A program made the position numbers and the translations under genes. A stretch of 64,000 nucleotides of DNA from Diphasiastrum complanatum (taxonomy: Eukaryota; Streptophyta; Lycopodiopsida; Lycopodiales; Lycopodiaceae): assembly GCA_029204225.1 (NCBI GenBank), contig MU831543.1, forward strand, positions 312,001 to 376,000, written 5' to 3'. Shown piece after piece: positions 1 to 12,830 of this stretch. Within the stretch, counting starts at the first letter, position 1. Every line of letters starts with the position of its first letter. A model generated the notes under the pieces. The model was given only the letters and a program-made list of their open reading frames with translations, was not told where the DNA came from and searched no databases.

Positions 1-150
1 AGTTAGCTGCCACACAATATTCAACCTGCACAACAGACTTCTATTAGAGAAGCAATGGCATCAACAACCATTGTCTGCATAACAACTGTCTCAATACACT
101 GAAAGATAGTTTATTTCCAATTGATGATGGAATATTTTAGTCACTGTGTT

Positions 151-204
151 GCAGCGGATCGCGATCCGCTGCAAAAACGTTCCGGATCGTGCGATCCGGA
201 ACGT
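151..204. repeat. Two adjacent perfect GC-rich hairpins
   Basis: Positions 151-172 are a perfect 22-bp palindrome built on CGGATCGCGATCCG. Positions 177-189 pair perfectly with 192-204 (13-bp stem, TG loop). A T-run follows at about 231-239, so read on the minus strand a poly-A tract precedes the hairpins. The same layout (A-tract, then GC-rich inverted repeat of different sequence) recurs near 829, 29,878, 29,965 and perhaps 33,282. It could be the end of a mobile element; no known family is recognised. Confidence 0.75.
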
Positions 205-429
205 CAGTGATCCGCGACCCAGATCGCAATTTTTTTTTTGTGGAAAAAGTAGTAATGGCCAAATTTTTTTATTTTTTGAGTTTAATACTAACTAAATCAG
301 TTTTGAATGGTGTTCTGATGCCAATGGTTTGCAGATCTACTGATTCTGTTTTCTGTTAGAAAATGATAGAAAGAGTTAGAAGGAGCCTTCCTTAGATTGG
401 CAGGAATTGTATATTTCTTTTCGAATAGC

Positions 430-546
430 TAAAACAGGGGGTTCGGGGGGCGGTAGCCCCCCGAGAAACAGGGGGTCTGGGGGGCGGTAGTGCCCCGGTG
501 GGGGGTTTGGGGGGCAACGCCCCCCAACGGCAGGGTCCGCGGGCCC
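430..546. repeat. GC-rich repeat with alternating G and C blocks
   Basis: Roughly three degenerate units of a G-run, a short GGCGGTAG-like core and a C-run, able to fold back on themselves. Composition is far above the surrounding AT-rich DNA. Similar G/C block repeats are seen as dispersed elements in many plant genomes. No coding function is supported. Confidence 0.6.
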
Positions 547-602
547 GATGGTAAGGCCTCTTCATGATTTGGCCTTCCAACTCCCCGAGTGAAAACACAC
601 TT

Positions 603-880
603 TTTGGTGTTTCGCACCCGAAACAGTCGGCAGACTACAAGGTTCAAATTTCTGAAACCATATGAAAATGCAGCCAATTTTCTTAAACCATCTACTGATG
701 TCCAGATTTCTAATCAATGTAGCCCGCAGCCATCTGAAACCAAGCAACAGATATGCATAACAATTGCTTTTTTGATATCCTTTCACATGATACCCATATT
801 GGCAACTATACCAAAAAAAAAAAATATCGCGTTCCGGGAAACCCTAATGGGAAATCCCGGAACGCAACGCGGACTGCAAC
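603..880 (+). repeat. Dispersed repeat, copy 1, with poly-A and terminal hairpin
   Basis: The unit starts with a GAAACAGTCGGCAGACTACA-like block (about 611-630), contains a TGATACCCATATTG block (about 788-801), then a 12-A tract (813-824) and a hairpin: 829-839 pairs perfectly with 855-865, with an inner CCC/GGG stem in the loop. The same three blocks in the same order recur at about 29,770-29,901, but the hairpin there has a different sequence. This is a dispersed non-coding family of unknown class. Confidence 0.6.
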
Positions 881-1642
881 CTTGTTTAGTCAAGTTACAA
901 AACTTCAACATCTAGTGCCACATACCACCACCAACCAGATCATCATCAGCTCTTTGAAAACTCGATCTCATGCAGGTTGGCAACTCTACCAATCCTTTGA
1001 ACCTTGCAAATGCTAGTATATCATGTTCTGTAAACACAGAGTATTGTCACAGCAAACAATTTATTAAAAAAAAAAAAAAGTCTAACGCACCTGCAAAGCA
1101 GAAAGGGTCCAAAAAGGATGCATTCCGTTTCAGCACTTTGCAAGTTGTATTTTCATGAGTTTATACAAAACTCCATAATGACCCGTGCTTCAAGGCATCT
1201 ATATCATGAGTTGAACATTGTGATCTACTTGCATTACTCTGTATAGAAAACCAAGGTTTGTCTCCATGGCTTGTCATAAGGTAAGTCACTAACTATTCTG
1301 ATGTATCTTAGCCTTGCCGCTTCAACAGTGCATGCTTGTGCTCAACATATACCAAACAGATCACTTATGATTTTTTTTTAAGCTAGCCTTGCGCTATATC
1401 AAGCCAGTCATAAATAAATGCCTTGTTTTGAAAATTCCAACCTCAAACTAGAAGTACCCTCAAAACTCACAAAACAAATCAAGCACATTGTGCTGTTATC
1501 AAACTGAAAAATTCAAAAAAGGTTTCATATCTAGATTCGTTGCAGTTATGGGTGTCATTTATCTTGACTAAACATAAAATTAAAAATTAAAAATCCTTCT
1601 ATTAAGAAATGCTTATTGGTATTATCAACCGGTGGGATCACA

Positions 1643-1692
1643 CAGAATCAAACCTGGGTGTGCGAGCCCAACTCAAGCACCATACAGCAACT
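1643..1692 (-). mobile_element. tRNA-derived SINE head (minus strand)
   Basis: On the minus strand, GGTTTGATTCTG (1654 down to 1643) resembles the Pol III B box (GGTTCGANTCC). A TGGTGCTTGAGTTGGGC stretch just upstream is in the place of an A box with tRNA-like spacing. No intact tRNA cloverleaf can be folded, so a SINE or decayed tRNA pseudogene is more likely than a working tRNA gene. Confidence 0.4.
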
Positions 1693-2197
1693 GCCCACGT
1701 GTGGAAAGATTTCTATCAGAAAATGAAGCAACTTCACCCTAACTGGATGCAACCTTTGTACAACGTACACAAATCCTATAAAACATTTCTGCCTTTCTAC
1801 TGCTTTACTAGTGCAGTCTGCAAAATAGCAGAAAGGAAGGGAAAATAGTAGAACAACAGAAAGTAGGAAATTGTTACGTGGAAAAAAAGTTTCTAAAATA
1901 TAAAGCTGTCCTCCAATAAGTGGCATATTGATGAAGGGTTCCTTTTCTCTAATTGACGTCAGGTGTTCTGGAAAAAAAATAAGTTATGACTAGAGACCAT
2001 AAAGACTTACCGAGTGAATTCTCATGAACAGTAAATCTGTTAAAAATATGTGAATCGGCAAGAGCGTGAATTTCTGCAAGGCGTGAAACCTATTCCAGAA
2101 GCCTGAAGCCTTGACTATTTCATGCCAGGAATGAAGGTGATTGACAGTATAATAAGAAGCAATAACTGCAACTAATCAACGTCACGTCCTCCAATGA

Positions 2198-2256
2198 TTG
2201 CCCTGTTAGTGAAGGCCTCCTTTTACTTAACTCTTTCAGGTCAGGAGTTCGACTCC
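2198..2256 (+). mobile_element. tRNA-derived SINE head (plus strand)
   Basis: GTTCGACTCC at 2247-2256 matches the Pol III B box (GTTCGANTCC). TTGCCCTGTTAGTGAAGG at 2198-2215 resembles an A box. The spacing suits a tRNA-type promoter. The body after the B box is AT-rich and non-coding. No complete cloverleaf is present. A SINE is the best reading. Confidence 0.5.
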
Positions 2257-2299
2257 ACTCACCTGCACAAAATGAGGACATCTAAGAGGAAAGAAAGCG

Positions 2300-5200
2300 T
2301 TAAGCGATATTTAAAGAATGTCGATCGTATAGCAACGCTAGAAACAGTCTAACACTCTCTCATTCAAAAGCATAGCTCATGTCTATGAAGCACGAAAAGC
2401 TAGCAGATGAGATTTCTGAAGCATAACTCATGTCCGTTAATGACGAAAGGCTTGCCTATAGATTTATAAGCAGTTGACACTAACCGCAAACAATAAACTA
2501 GAAATAAAAAATAATCGCAAACCATCTAGAAGCGATGTTTCGAAGGATCTTCGATCGATCTAAGAGGTTTCAGAGAACCAATTCGTGAAATTTTGCACAG
2601 AGGTTTTATATCCTGGTCTCCAAATAGCTTGAACTAAAATTTGCTGCGTCTATTATCATGCAAACCAACACTTCTAGTACCTGTTGAAACAATAAGCAAC
2701 ACCCTCCCGTATCCATTGTCATGCAAAGAAACATTTAGCAGCAAACTTTCTGTCTCAATTATCATTCGAAGCAACAAATAACAATTCAAGAAAAAAATTA
2801 AGAAATAGGCTTAATTGACGAAATATTTACCAGATTGCTAACCAGCCACGAGAAGGAATCCACCAAATATGAAATATCAGCTCAAATCAACTCAATGAAA
2901 CCATATTATAGGCCGCCTGAATCTCATAATATAGGCCGCCTGGCATCAAGGAGGAGGGTCGAGGTAAATCAGCTTGCAATCAAAAATTAATTCAGCCGAA
3001 TGGAACGATCTATATCAAATTTGGTACCAAAATTATCAGCGCAACACAGAGATTCTCATTATGGCATCCGATTACATCGATCAGCTGTCTCCTGCGATCT
3101 TTTTGCCAGATTCCATCGCTAGTCGTCAGCGCTACGTCTATTCTTCGTTTTACGAAACAAAAGCCTTCCCTCTAGCATCCTTTAAGACACTTCTTCACTT
3201 TCATGATCTACCGTTAGATGTCCTGGAACCGGTACCCGATTTATCCACGTGTCCAGATAGCCGATCATCTCCAGCGTGGCAGACATCGAGTGGACGGGCT
3301 AAATAGTGTATCGTGTCACTAAGATGCGTTTGCTTTTCGCTGTGCTGCTTCTTTTATCCATTGGGTAAAACGTTGGACTTCCACTACGCCTTAATCCAAT
3401 GGATACATCCGGAATGGTAGCGGGTCCCATGTTTAATATTTGTAAGGTCGACTTTTAATGTTGGAAAAATAAAGACCCCCCAAACTATTAAATTTTATAA
3501 TTTATTTGGCTATGCTTTATTCAAATAAATGGTATTGACTCGAAAGCATCAACTTTAGACTGCACAATTTTGGAGAAATTTTTAAAGTAAGCGAGGGGGA
3601 GGTTTTTTTTTTAAACAAACTAGTTTTCAAACCATATGATCAAATTCAAATATATGGTAAAACTGGATTGATTTTGGACATCGTTAGTTCTATGGCTGCC
3701 ATGGCAACCATGATTACAAGTACACTCTACAAATACCCTCATCACTTATAGAGTACTAGTCTTAAAATCCATCAATAGAAAGCCCTATTTTTTTACTTGA
3801 CCTATCAAGACAATTTTCTTAGGTTTAACATGCATGATTGATGAACACCATAATACATCATATCATCCTATAGAATACTCAACTATAGTTTTTTTTTTCA
3901 AACAAACCAATAGGATACAAGATCCGAAGCTAGCATCATAGTTAGAGACCCGATGCCCAGTACATCAACCTCTAAGAGCAAGAAACCTCATTTTCAAAGG
4001 GCAAGGTTAACATCCACAAACAACCTTCAAACTTTGTCCAAAGAACAATAGCCTTGAAGGACAAAAGTTGGACATTGTCAACCTTCAACTTTTGTCCAAA
4101 CATCAACAAGGCTTCAAAGACTGACCTTCAAAATTTGCCCAATGGGAACAACGCCCCCAAAAAATCAAACAACATGCCTCAAAATGCAACCCTCAAACTC
4201 TAGCCAACCAACAACAACAAAGACCCTACAAGGTGCCCAAAAAGGTGGTCTTCAAACTTCATCCAACAAGAACAATGACCGCACAGGGGAGCTAGCAACA
4301 TTCCCCCAAGAGTTGCCTTCAATCTTTCTCCCAAAGAAACAACAATCTTTGTAAGGAGTATTAAATCAATCTCAAAGGAGAGTTTTCAAACTATTTCCAC
4401 AAGCATCACTAGAGCATGAGGGAGTGGGCCCCCAAATGCCAACTTCGATCTTTGTCCAAGTGGCAATTGTTATGAATCTATAGGATCCAACAAACCCATG
4501 ATAGCAAACACTAATACAAACATTAGTACAACATCCCTTTCGTAGATTAAATGCATACATGTCACGAAGCTGTAAGATTAGCTATAGTACTAACAAATAC
4601 ATCTCTTCTATTTTTATCTAAAGTGTCCCATGATACCAACATAATCTGTCTTATATTTTGAGGTTTTATCTCTTGTCAAAAATTATTTTTGGCTCCCAAG
4701 TTATAATCGCTTATATGTGCTACACTTGGTGTAATTCATCTTTGGACATATGTAAATCTCCTTATCAACTCAAATTGAGCCTACCTACATAAAATACTTC
4801 ATGCATTTTGACTCCATCTAAAAGATCTAGCTTATAAGCTAAAGATCTAACTTGTTTCATTGTCTTGAAAGCTCTATGTTGCCTTGTAAGGCAAATCTAC
4901 TTATCTTCAAGTCCTGCATATAGGATTCGGCATAATCCTAGAGTTGGATACACGGTACTCCAATACTCAAGATTATTGGTTATGCCACGTTATTTTGAAT
5001 GAGGCCAATAATGTAATTAATAACCTTGTGAGGGCCCAGACACATTAAATGGAGCTAGTACATGATTTAGGACTGCTAATGCATTTTGTAGAGTATCAAA
5101 AATAATGAAAAGCGCTTTTTGGGAGTTCTAGCCTTGCATGGGCACATGCACAGGGAGTCTTGGGGCCTATATAGCCTAGTGGAAACTCACCCATCTCCAT

Positions 5201-5391
5201 TCCAGTTTTGGTGCTTTCATTGCCAGTTCTCTCTCTCTACACTTGTCTCCTATCCCATGGCTCAAAGGTGAGGCTACTAGAGATTGGTCAGTGGCTTCTC
5301 GTTGGTTGGGTGGTTTTGCTCCATAGTGTGTTCTCGTGTGTTTGACTTCTAAGCAAAATCTTGAGGAGCTTTCCCTTACAATATTCATAAG

Positions 5392-5396
<5 letters not shown>
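2300..5396. other. Region with no supported gene
   Basis: No reading frame here resembles a known protein. One open stretch (2974-3306, plus strand) has no recognisable domain. From about 3,960 to 4,350 the sequence is a loose repetition of a motif around CCTTCAAACTTTGTCCAA and is probably a decayed minisatellite. T-rich and A-rich tracts occur without further structure. Confidence 0.5.

Positions 5397-5462
<66 letters not shown>
5397..5462. repeat. (AT)n microsatellite
   Basis: An uninterrupted AT dinucleotide run of about 66 bp. It is self-complementary and could extrude as a cruciform. Non-coding. Confidence 0.98.
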
Positions 5463-5465
<3 letters not shown>

Positions 5466-5869
5466 TCTATTCGAATGCTTCCAAATTTGAATCAACACTT
5501 GTTTGGCTCAAATTAATCGAAGATCATTGGAATGATGATCGAATGATTATCTACTCGAGCTTAATTCAAATGTTTTCAAACTTGATTTCAACTTGAATAC
5601 ATACTTGAAATTTTGTTGAATAGATTTAAACTCGGAGATTGTTCGAACATTCATTTGAATGTGAGCTATTTGACTATTCATCAAACAATATTTGAATTCT
5701 TATGTCATTTGTGTATTTACTCGAAAATATTCATTCGAGTATCAGTCAGTCATTTAAACATGAAATAATGACAACAGAGGACATCGAACATCTGCTACCA
5801 TGTCGACTAATACAATAAAGAAAATTAGAGTAAATAGAATGCCTCACAAATGTCATTTCAAAATCTACA

Positions 5870-6270
5870 AATATATAACATATTTCCACAATGCACACGG
5901 TTGTGTTGCATGTGTTTTGTCAAGAGACACCTCAAACTAACTTTTGTTTGATTTGCAGTATCTATCTCGCTTTGCTATTGACTACACTTAGTTTGCTTAA
6001 CTGCTTGATTGTGCTACACTTTTTCACATTCTTCTTTGCTCTTCTATTTCTATTCTATTATGGTGTGTATTTACAGATGCTATCTAATCAGTCTTGTGAT
6101 TTGTTCTTGTGATTAATTTCTAACTAAGCTAGGATTTGTTAGGAGTCACCACCAAAATGCTCATTGGAGTTAGTGTACTTGCATTATTTCGGTTGTGGCA
6201 GCTACAATCTATCCCGATGATCTTCTAAAGGATGATGTCCGAATGTTGAAGTGCAAAGTCTAGCTCTTCC
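5870..6270 (+). repeat. Direct repeat, left copy
   Basis: About 390 bp recurs at 6640-7040 with an offset of 769 bp. Both copies contain CACAATGCACA, GTTTTGTCAAGAGACACCTC and GGAGTCACCACCAAAATGCTC in order, with scattered substitutions. The pair could be the terminal repeats of a small LTR-type element; a TAGTATCAAAGG sequence between them (about 6,526) weakly resembles a tRNA-Met primer site. The class is not proven. Confidence 0.6.
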
Positions 6271-6639
6271 ACTACTTCTAGCACTCCCTCTTGAATTGAG
6301 CCATCTTCAACCAACTCCATGATTGTTTTTGTATTTCTTGAATGTTGTCTTTTCTAGTGGTTTGATTAGCCACCATATTTGCAGACCTTGTTAGATTATT
6401 ATCCTCATAATCAATCTTTAATCTACATCCATTCAGCTATCCAATTTATGCAGTTTTACTCATGTTATTGCACAGTCTACAGAAATACATGGTAATGGCT
6501 AACATTCGGGTTCGACAACGACACATAGTATCAAAGGTGTTCGAACTATAGAATGTTAACAGAAAATGTTACCACTTGTTTTGAAGCTAACGACTTGCTC
6601 TAACCATTGTTAGCAAGTAACTGCCATGTAACCTAATAA

Positions 6640-7040
6640 ATACATCACATATTTCCACAATGCACATGGTTGTGTTGCATGTGTTTTGTCAAGAGACACC
6701 TCAAACTAACTTTTGTCTAATTTGTAATATCTATCTCGCTTTGCTATGCACTACACCTAGCTTGCTTTGCTGCTTGACTGTGCTACACTTTTTCACATTT
6801 TTCTTTGCTCTTCTATTTTCATTCTATTCTAGTATGTATTTATAGATGCTATCTAATCACCCTTGTAATTTTTCTCGTAATTAACTCCTAGCTAATCTAG
6901 GATTAGTTAGGAGTCACCACCAAAATGCTCATTGAGTATACTTGCACAATTTCGGGTGGCGACTGCTATGATATGTCCTAGTAATCCTCCGAAGGGTGAT
7001 GTGTGAATGTTGAAGTGCAAAATTTAGCTCTTCTAACCCT
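6640..7040 (+). repeat. Direct repeat, right copy
   Basis: Second copy of the repeat at 5870-6270, in the same orientation. Similarity ends shortly after GTGCAAAATTTAGCTCTTC. The short open frames in both copies are parallel translations of the repeat, not genes. Confidence 0.6.
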
Positions 7041-7449
7041 TCCAACACCTAGCTCTACTTTTTTGACATTTTCATATTCTAATTGTAATATCCCTTTCAT
7101 ATCTTGCAATGAATTAGCTACCTTCTGAAGTTTGATTCTTTGAGTCTCCACAACAATAGGGTGTTCAATGTTGAAACTCATACATAAACATGAAAGGATT
7201 CTTACTTGTGAACGTATGTTCAATACTATTATAAGCAAGTTTAATGAGTAAAACTACTTTTCCAATATGAATTGCCTACTAGAAACATATGATAAAAAAT
7301 TGGTTGTACAATCTAGGTATGAGGAAATAAGCAATTATATATCTCAAATTGGAATATCTAAGAAGAGCCCCCATCAATCTTTGTAATGGAGGAGAAGCAA
7401 GGGTGTGGAATACAGTCCACTTTCATCCAATCTGTGACTAGAGCTTCAC

Positions 7450-7610
<161 letters not shown>

Positions 7611-8412
7611 CTATTGATTTGTTGCTTTTTCTATGTGTTAAATTATCATATTGATTGTCATGGTGGGTAATCAAGTTGGCTCAAAACATAGAGATATTTT
7701 TTACTTCTTTGGAATCTCCAATGCCGCATGTGATTTTAGCCAATAAATTTGGACTTACACACTTTTATTTCCCTCACTTTATTGATGACAAATTTGTTGG
7801 AGCTTTGACATTATGTTGTAAAATATTTGAGCAGAATTTATTCAGGCATCCTTTGTACATGATGTATGTATCGGTATTCATGTAGCATGACTCCACAATT
7901 ATGTCAAGCAAGTTCATATGTTGCAAGTTGTATCTTGCTCTATGACACTTCCAAGAAGCCACTAATGTCATTCATGAAGGTTGTTGGTTAACTTTTATGC
8001 CATTTCTCCTTGCATCAATTTGTGATGTTGCACACTCCATTGCCCACGATCAATATTGACACATTGCCACAAATAGGTGGTTGCATAGGTCACGGCTTTA
8101 AAAAGTAGGTGTAAACCACATGCCAGATGGACTAAAATCTGAATAGAGCTCATTAAATTCGTCTTTTTCTTAACTTTAAGTTTACAATCCTTTATATTCA
8201 TTACATCATTTTCAACATACTTCAATTTTGAGCTAAATAGGACTTGAAAATGCTTTGATTCTAAATTTTTGGATAAGGCCCCTCTTTTTAAGGGATTGTC
8301 TTTTCTTAGGAAGAACACCTTAGGAATTCCTCATGGAAAATTCATGTCACTTCAGAGTTCATAGCAAGACAAAGATGCCACATGAATCTTTTTTTTTCTG
8401 TTGAGATTACGA

Positions 8413-8561
8413 ACTTGGATGTGCACATTGGATACCAAAAAATGTGGTTCCTACATTTGCAACGGACTTGGATGTGCACATTGGAAGTCAAAAAATGTGG
8501 TTCCTACATTTGCAACGGACTTGGATGTGCACATTGGAAGTCAAAAAATGTGGTTCCTACA
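8413..8561. repeat. Three-copy 53-bp tandem repeat
   Basis: Units begin at 8413, 8466 and 8519 with ACTTGGATGTGCACATTGGA and continue through AAAAAATGTGGTTCCTAC. Copies 2 and 3 are nearly identical, and the third is cut short by diverged sequence after ACAT. The period of 53 is not a multiple of three, so each copy reads in a different frame. It is a young non-coding minisatellite. Confidence 0.9.
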
Positions 8562-9436
8562 TATCCACAACAAACTATCTTGATTGGAACATCCTAGAAG
8601 TGCACTAACCAACCTTCATGAGAACCAACATCACGAGAACCAAGCATATATATGTGCACTATATATGAACTTCCAAGAAGCCACTAATGTCATTCACGAG
8701 AACCAACATATCACGAGAACCATGTCCCTTTACGAGCAACTATCTTTGGCATGGGCTTCGCTTCCTCTTATCCAGTGAGTAAATACTAAAAACACTGGCC
8801 GCCTGCATTGTCCTTTTTATATATTTTTAAGGGAGTTTTCTCTGTCAGGGTCCACACACTGCAGCTGCGCTGGGCCTGTCACGCAGCACCATCGCTGTTG
8901 AGAGGTGCTAGTAGCAACGTTATCAGCCAAGTGTTGTAGTCCACGGTTGTACCTACCTTTCCTTTCAACGTTGTGGCACAACAACACGTTGACTATGAAT
9001 AAGGTTCCAATGTTCACTCCAAAACAAACCCACGATCATCACATCACCGACTTTGCAACAAGATTTCCGACGCATTGAAGGATCAAGTATGCAACCCCCC
9101 ACAAATTATTCTGATGTAAGTCACAAATTATCAGGATATAGCGAGCACAAACTGAAAGCATTGAGGTTGTTCATCTCTTTGTCAGCAATTGTTTTGATAC
9201 AACCCAGATTCCTCACTATTTTCAACACCGAATCACGTTGGATGTTGGATACCATGTTGAAACTACAGGTGTACATCGTTCTAACAATCAGAGAAGAGGA
9301 ATTACAATCACACAAGAGGGAGCTTTTAATGGTCAATCACATTGTAGAAGGATGGACACACACAAATTAAACATTCAAATTCCCACGACCATACATTTGC
9401 ATTAGTTTCTACATCACAGCAAAGCAAATATCTCAA

Positions 9437-9776
9437 TAATATATATTTACAACACATTTTTGATCTATAAAAGTTCCTTATCGCCAAATCAAGAGTTATA
9501 TGCATGTCCGGAGTGACAAGCACTCAACGTGTCATGACATTCTAATAAGACATATTTACAACAACACATATTTGATCTATAAAAGTTCCTTCTCACCAAA
9601 TCAAGAGTTATATGCATGTCGCCAGTGTGACAAGCACAATGTGTCATGACATTCTAATAAGACATATTTACAACAACACATATTTGATCTATAAAAGTTC
9701 CTTCTCACCAAAGCAAGAGTTATATGCATGTCGCGAGTGTGACAAGCACTCAATGTGTCATGACATTCTAATAAGA
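9437..9776. repeat. Three-copy tandem repeat of about 112 bp
   Basis: Each unit runs from ATATTTACAACA through GATCTATAAAAGTTCC, AGAGTTATATGCATGTC and GTGTCATGACATTCTAATAAG. Units start near 9437, 9550 and 9662. Units 2 and 3 are the most alike. TATAAAAG occurs in every unit, but no gene follows it. Confidence 0.85.
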
Positions 9777-11313
9777 CTTGTGCCTTAAGTTGCAAATATC
9801 TCTCACATAGTTTACTATCCTTGAACTAAAGTCCGTTGTGGATAAGGTAATGGTTTATTATCTTCTCTCTTTTTGAGCTAATTGAGCATCATGTAAACAA
9901 AGTTCCATCACCTAGGCACAGAATTTTTTCTTGTAAAAATTTGCCAAAATCCGACCCAAATAAAAATCAATAAGGCATTGTCTTTTTAGAGGTAGATATC
10001 TCGATTTAAAAAAGAGAATTTATTTCACATGTTAGAACAACTAATACCTAGTTAGTAGCACCTCTAATAAAAGAATCTCAAATGTTGCACAAATTCAGCC
10101 CACCTAGCCTTTGGACTTCTGAGGGTGGTTTCACATGGAAGGTGGACTTGTCCATTTAGATATGCACCTATTTTTTATTTGAAAGCTTAAGTCATTCCAT
10201 GTTAAATTCCCTTTCTTTTGGAGGCAAGGACATCCAATGCCTAAATTCAAATTAGATAAGGCATTTTTGTTTTTTAGGGGAGAGAAAGAGCCATAGGGCC
10301 ACTCGAGATGGTTGGGGTACTACCCTGGTATCTTAATTTACCCCAAATTGGCAGTTTTCAATGCCACCTAGGATGCCACATAGGGGCAACTCCTTGTCCT
10401 TGTGAGATGGGGGAGGCCACTTGTCACAAAGTTGACACATGTGCATCAAGTATTCCCCATAAGACTCGAATGGATGAGACTCTCAAAATTTCCAAAGCAA
10501 GTTAGGAAGTCAAGGACTGGAGCCTCTGACCTGTGGTGAGGCAGTCAAGTAGCCATGAGCTAGCTTTGGAGCTCGAGTCATGTCCTAGTCAGTTCTTGGG
10601 ACCCATGTTCGGAGTTAAGCAGCTGATTATGCCAATCGGGGGCCGATTCCTAGGATCCATATTCGAGAGCTAGACTGATTTTACCAAGCTTGCCAGGCTT
10701 AATCAACAAAATAAAAACTAAAGAAAAGTGTGCTTTACCAAACAACACTATATGCTAGGACAGAGGGGCCGAGCAGAATCACAATTGAATTATAGCCTAG
10801 AGTCATGCAGACAAAAACTTCGGCAGCTCAACCAGAGCTAGGAATCCAGTTGCCAGGTCTTAGCTCTCTCTACTAGCATGAGTCAAGCACAATGCCCCAG
10901 CACATGGTGGTGGCTCCAAGACCAACCGGTCCATGCATGAATGTAAAGTCTTCTAGTTTCAATAAAATTGATCCTTTAAGACAATTAATATTTCAGTTTT
11001 GCCTCTGAGACTAGTCTAAGTGGAAGGACCCTTACTACAACCTTTTTGCATCGCAGGCACCTAAGGGTCCACATCACTGATACACGACTTGCTGCTATGT
11101 CGTTGGGTCAATATGGCGACAACAATGTCTTGGGATTTCTTGAGTGTAAAGCACTGATGGTTAGTTGTTAGTGCGGGATGGATGTTGATCATTCAACTAT
11201 AAGGTTTCGACCATAATGGTGGGACGTTATTGAGGCAATGTGCTACTTATCTTCATGGTGAAAGCACAAACAATTGGATGGATGTTTTTTGTGGGCTAAT
11301 TTTGTGATGTATT
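9777..11313. other. Region with no supported gene
   Basis: No coding region, RNA gene or clear repeat is recognised between the tandem repeat and the Gypsy LTR. A 65-residue open frame at 10308-10505 has no recognisable similarity. Confidence 0.5.
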
Positions 11314-11908
11314 TGTTAGCAACTATGCAAACACAGTGAAAATATAAAAAAGAAATAAAACTCCGTGGCATGTGTTTTGTAAGCCCGCGTATGAGTATTT
11401 GCCAATAAACTTCTACTATGGCATGTGTTTTGTAAGACCATGGGTAGAAGCTTAAAATAATAAAATAACTTAAACTTATGATTAGAACTTAGACTTAAGA
11501 AACTTAAGCTTAAAAATATTCTAAGTTGTCTTAGGTTATCTTAAGTCCCAAGTTAGAAACCTTTTAAAGTTCTAAGTTCTAAGTTCTAAGCTAGAAGTTT
11601 TAGAAGCCCTAAAATGGCTAGTTTTAAACTAATCCCATAAGTTAGTGGATAGTTATGGAAGGCCCTTCTTGCTATAAGAAGAGAGGCATTTTCCTTGTAA
11701 AATAACACTTTGAGATTATGCTAAATTGCTCTCTATTTGAGAAGTCATTCTATTTCCTTGTGTTCCCATTGGAAGGTGCATAGCTTGAGGAAAGGTGTTC
11801 GGGCCTCATCTTGTCTCGTTTCATTGGTTTTTATTGTGGCGTGTTTTAAATTGCTTTATGTTTAGTTTAGCTGCAATTTATTATTTCCATCTCCCTTTTG
11901 AGTGTTAA
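11314..11908 (+). repeat. Truncated 5' LTR of the plus-strand Gypsy element
   Basis: Starts with TGTTAGCAACTATGC and matches, in reverse complement, the LTR at 19,864-20,584 for about 590 bp (including GGCATGTGTTTTGTAAG and CATCTCCCTTTTG). It then jumps directly into leader sequence (CAAATAGGTATATCA). The last ~300 bp of the LTR, the primer site and the first part of the leader were deleted together. Confidence 0.8.
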
Positions 11909-12449
11909 GATATATCAAATAGGTATATCAAAATTCGCCGATATGTTTGCAGCCCTAATAGACACTGATCTTTCATTCTATCACCTCCACGAATATTGAC
12001 ATTGCTCAAATTCTCTAAAAACACCCTGATATCCTGTCAAAATCCATTGTTTTCCAACCAAATCTTGGTCTTAGAATTCGCCAGCTTCACTGAGGCTAGA
12101 TCTATCAAAGATTAGTCCTCCAGCTGCTCCGCAAATTCTATCTCAGAGATTTAGCTTGTTATCTGTCAGAAAATCACTTTTTTTATTATTTCCCTTGTTT
12201 GTCAGCAAAACCTCAGTATCAGAAATCGCCAGTCATACCACGAAATCGCCCACAGTGAGCACGATTTCTCTATACCCTCTGCGAATTCTATCCCTAAAAA
12301 AAATTTCAAAAAAACATAAAAATCAGTATTTTGACAAAAAGCACCCCCACCCCCCCCACAAAATCCTTCATTCTACAAGAAAATTTTTACTTTTCGGCCA
12401 AGTACAATGTTGTCCTGATCATCTATACTCTACTCAACTCCTCCTGAAT

Positions 12450-12830
12450 CTTCCAATCCGGCTCCTCCACGACTAGAACGCAAAATTCCGAGTATCGATG
12501 CACCAAAGTACCCGCTGGAGAATCTGACCCAGTTAGATTTCTCCAAGACTTTGATAATGCATGTCGTTTCTATAGAGATGCCTCTGAAATCAAAAAGCTC
12601 CGACTATTTCCAATGGTACTCTATGGAACAGCCAAAGAGTGGTATCTCGACCTTGAAGCTCCTGATCTTGCTTTCTGGACTACCCTCAAGGACGCTCTCA
12701 TCAAGAGTCTCAAACCATCCAAACTGACTCAGAGCCCATTCATCCAAATCACCCATATCAAGATGCGTCGCTGCAAAGATCGGTTCGAAAGTACATTGAA
12801 TGTGTTGATGAAAACGCAAAAATGTTTCTG
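12450..12830 (+). pseudogene. Gypsy gag fragment (plus strand)
   Basis: Translates to a capsid-type gag similar to the minus-strand copy, including GESDPVRFLQDFDNAC, RLFPMVLYGTAKEWY and THIKM. The initiating ATG region is deleted relative to that copy. A further ~22-nt deletion near 12,799 removes the segment around EHFKRLKVE and shifts the frame. Homology then ends, at the left edge of the nested element. It cannot encode a working capsid. Confidence 0.8.

Noticed and set aside
2198-2256. A functional tRNA gene
   Set aside because: Only A- and B-box-like parts are present; no paired acceptor stem or complete cloverleaf could be drawn.
2974-3306. 110-residue plus-strand reading frame
   Set aside because: No recognisable motif, no convincing promoter or splice context; length is compatible with chance.
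4142-4354. 70-residue Thr/Gln/Asn-rich frame
   Set aside because: It lies in a degenerate minisatellite and reflects its composition.
8413-8561. Three repeats as a possible CRISPR-like array
   Set aside because: The units are directly abutting with no unique spacers, in a plant genome; it is a minisatellite.
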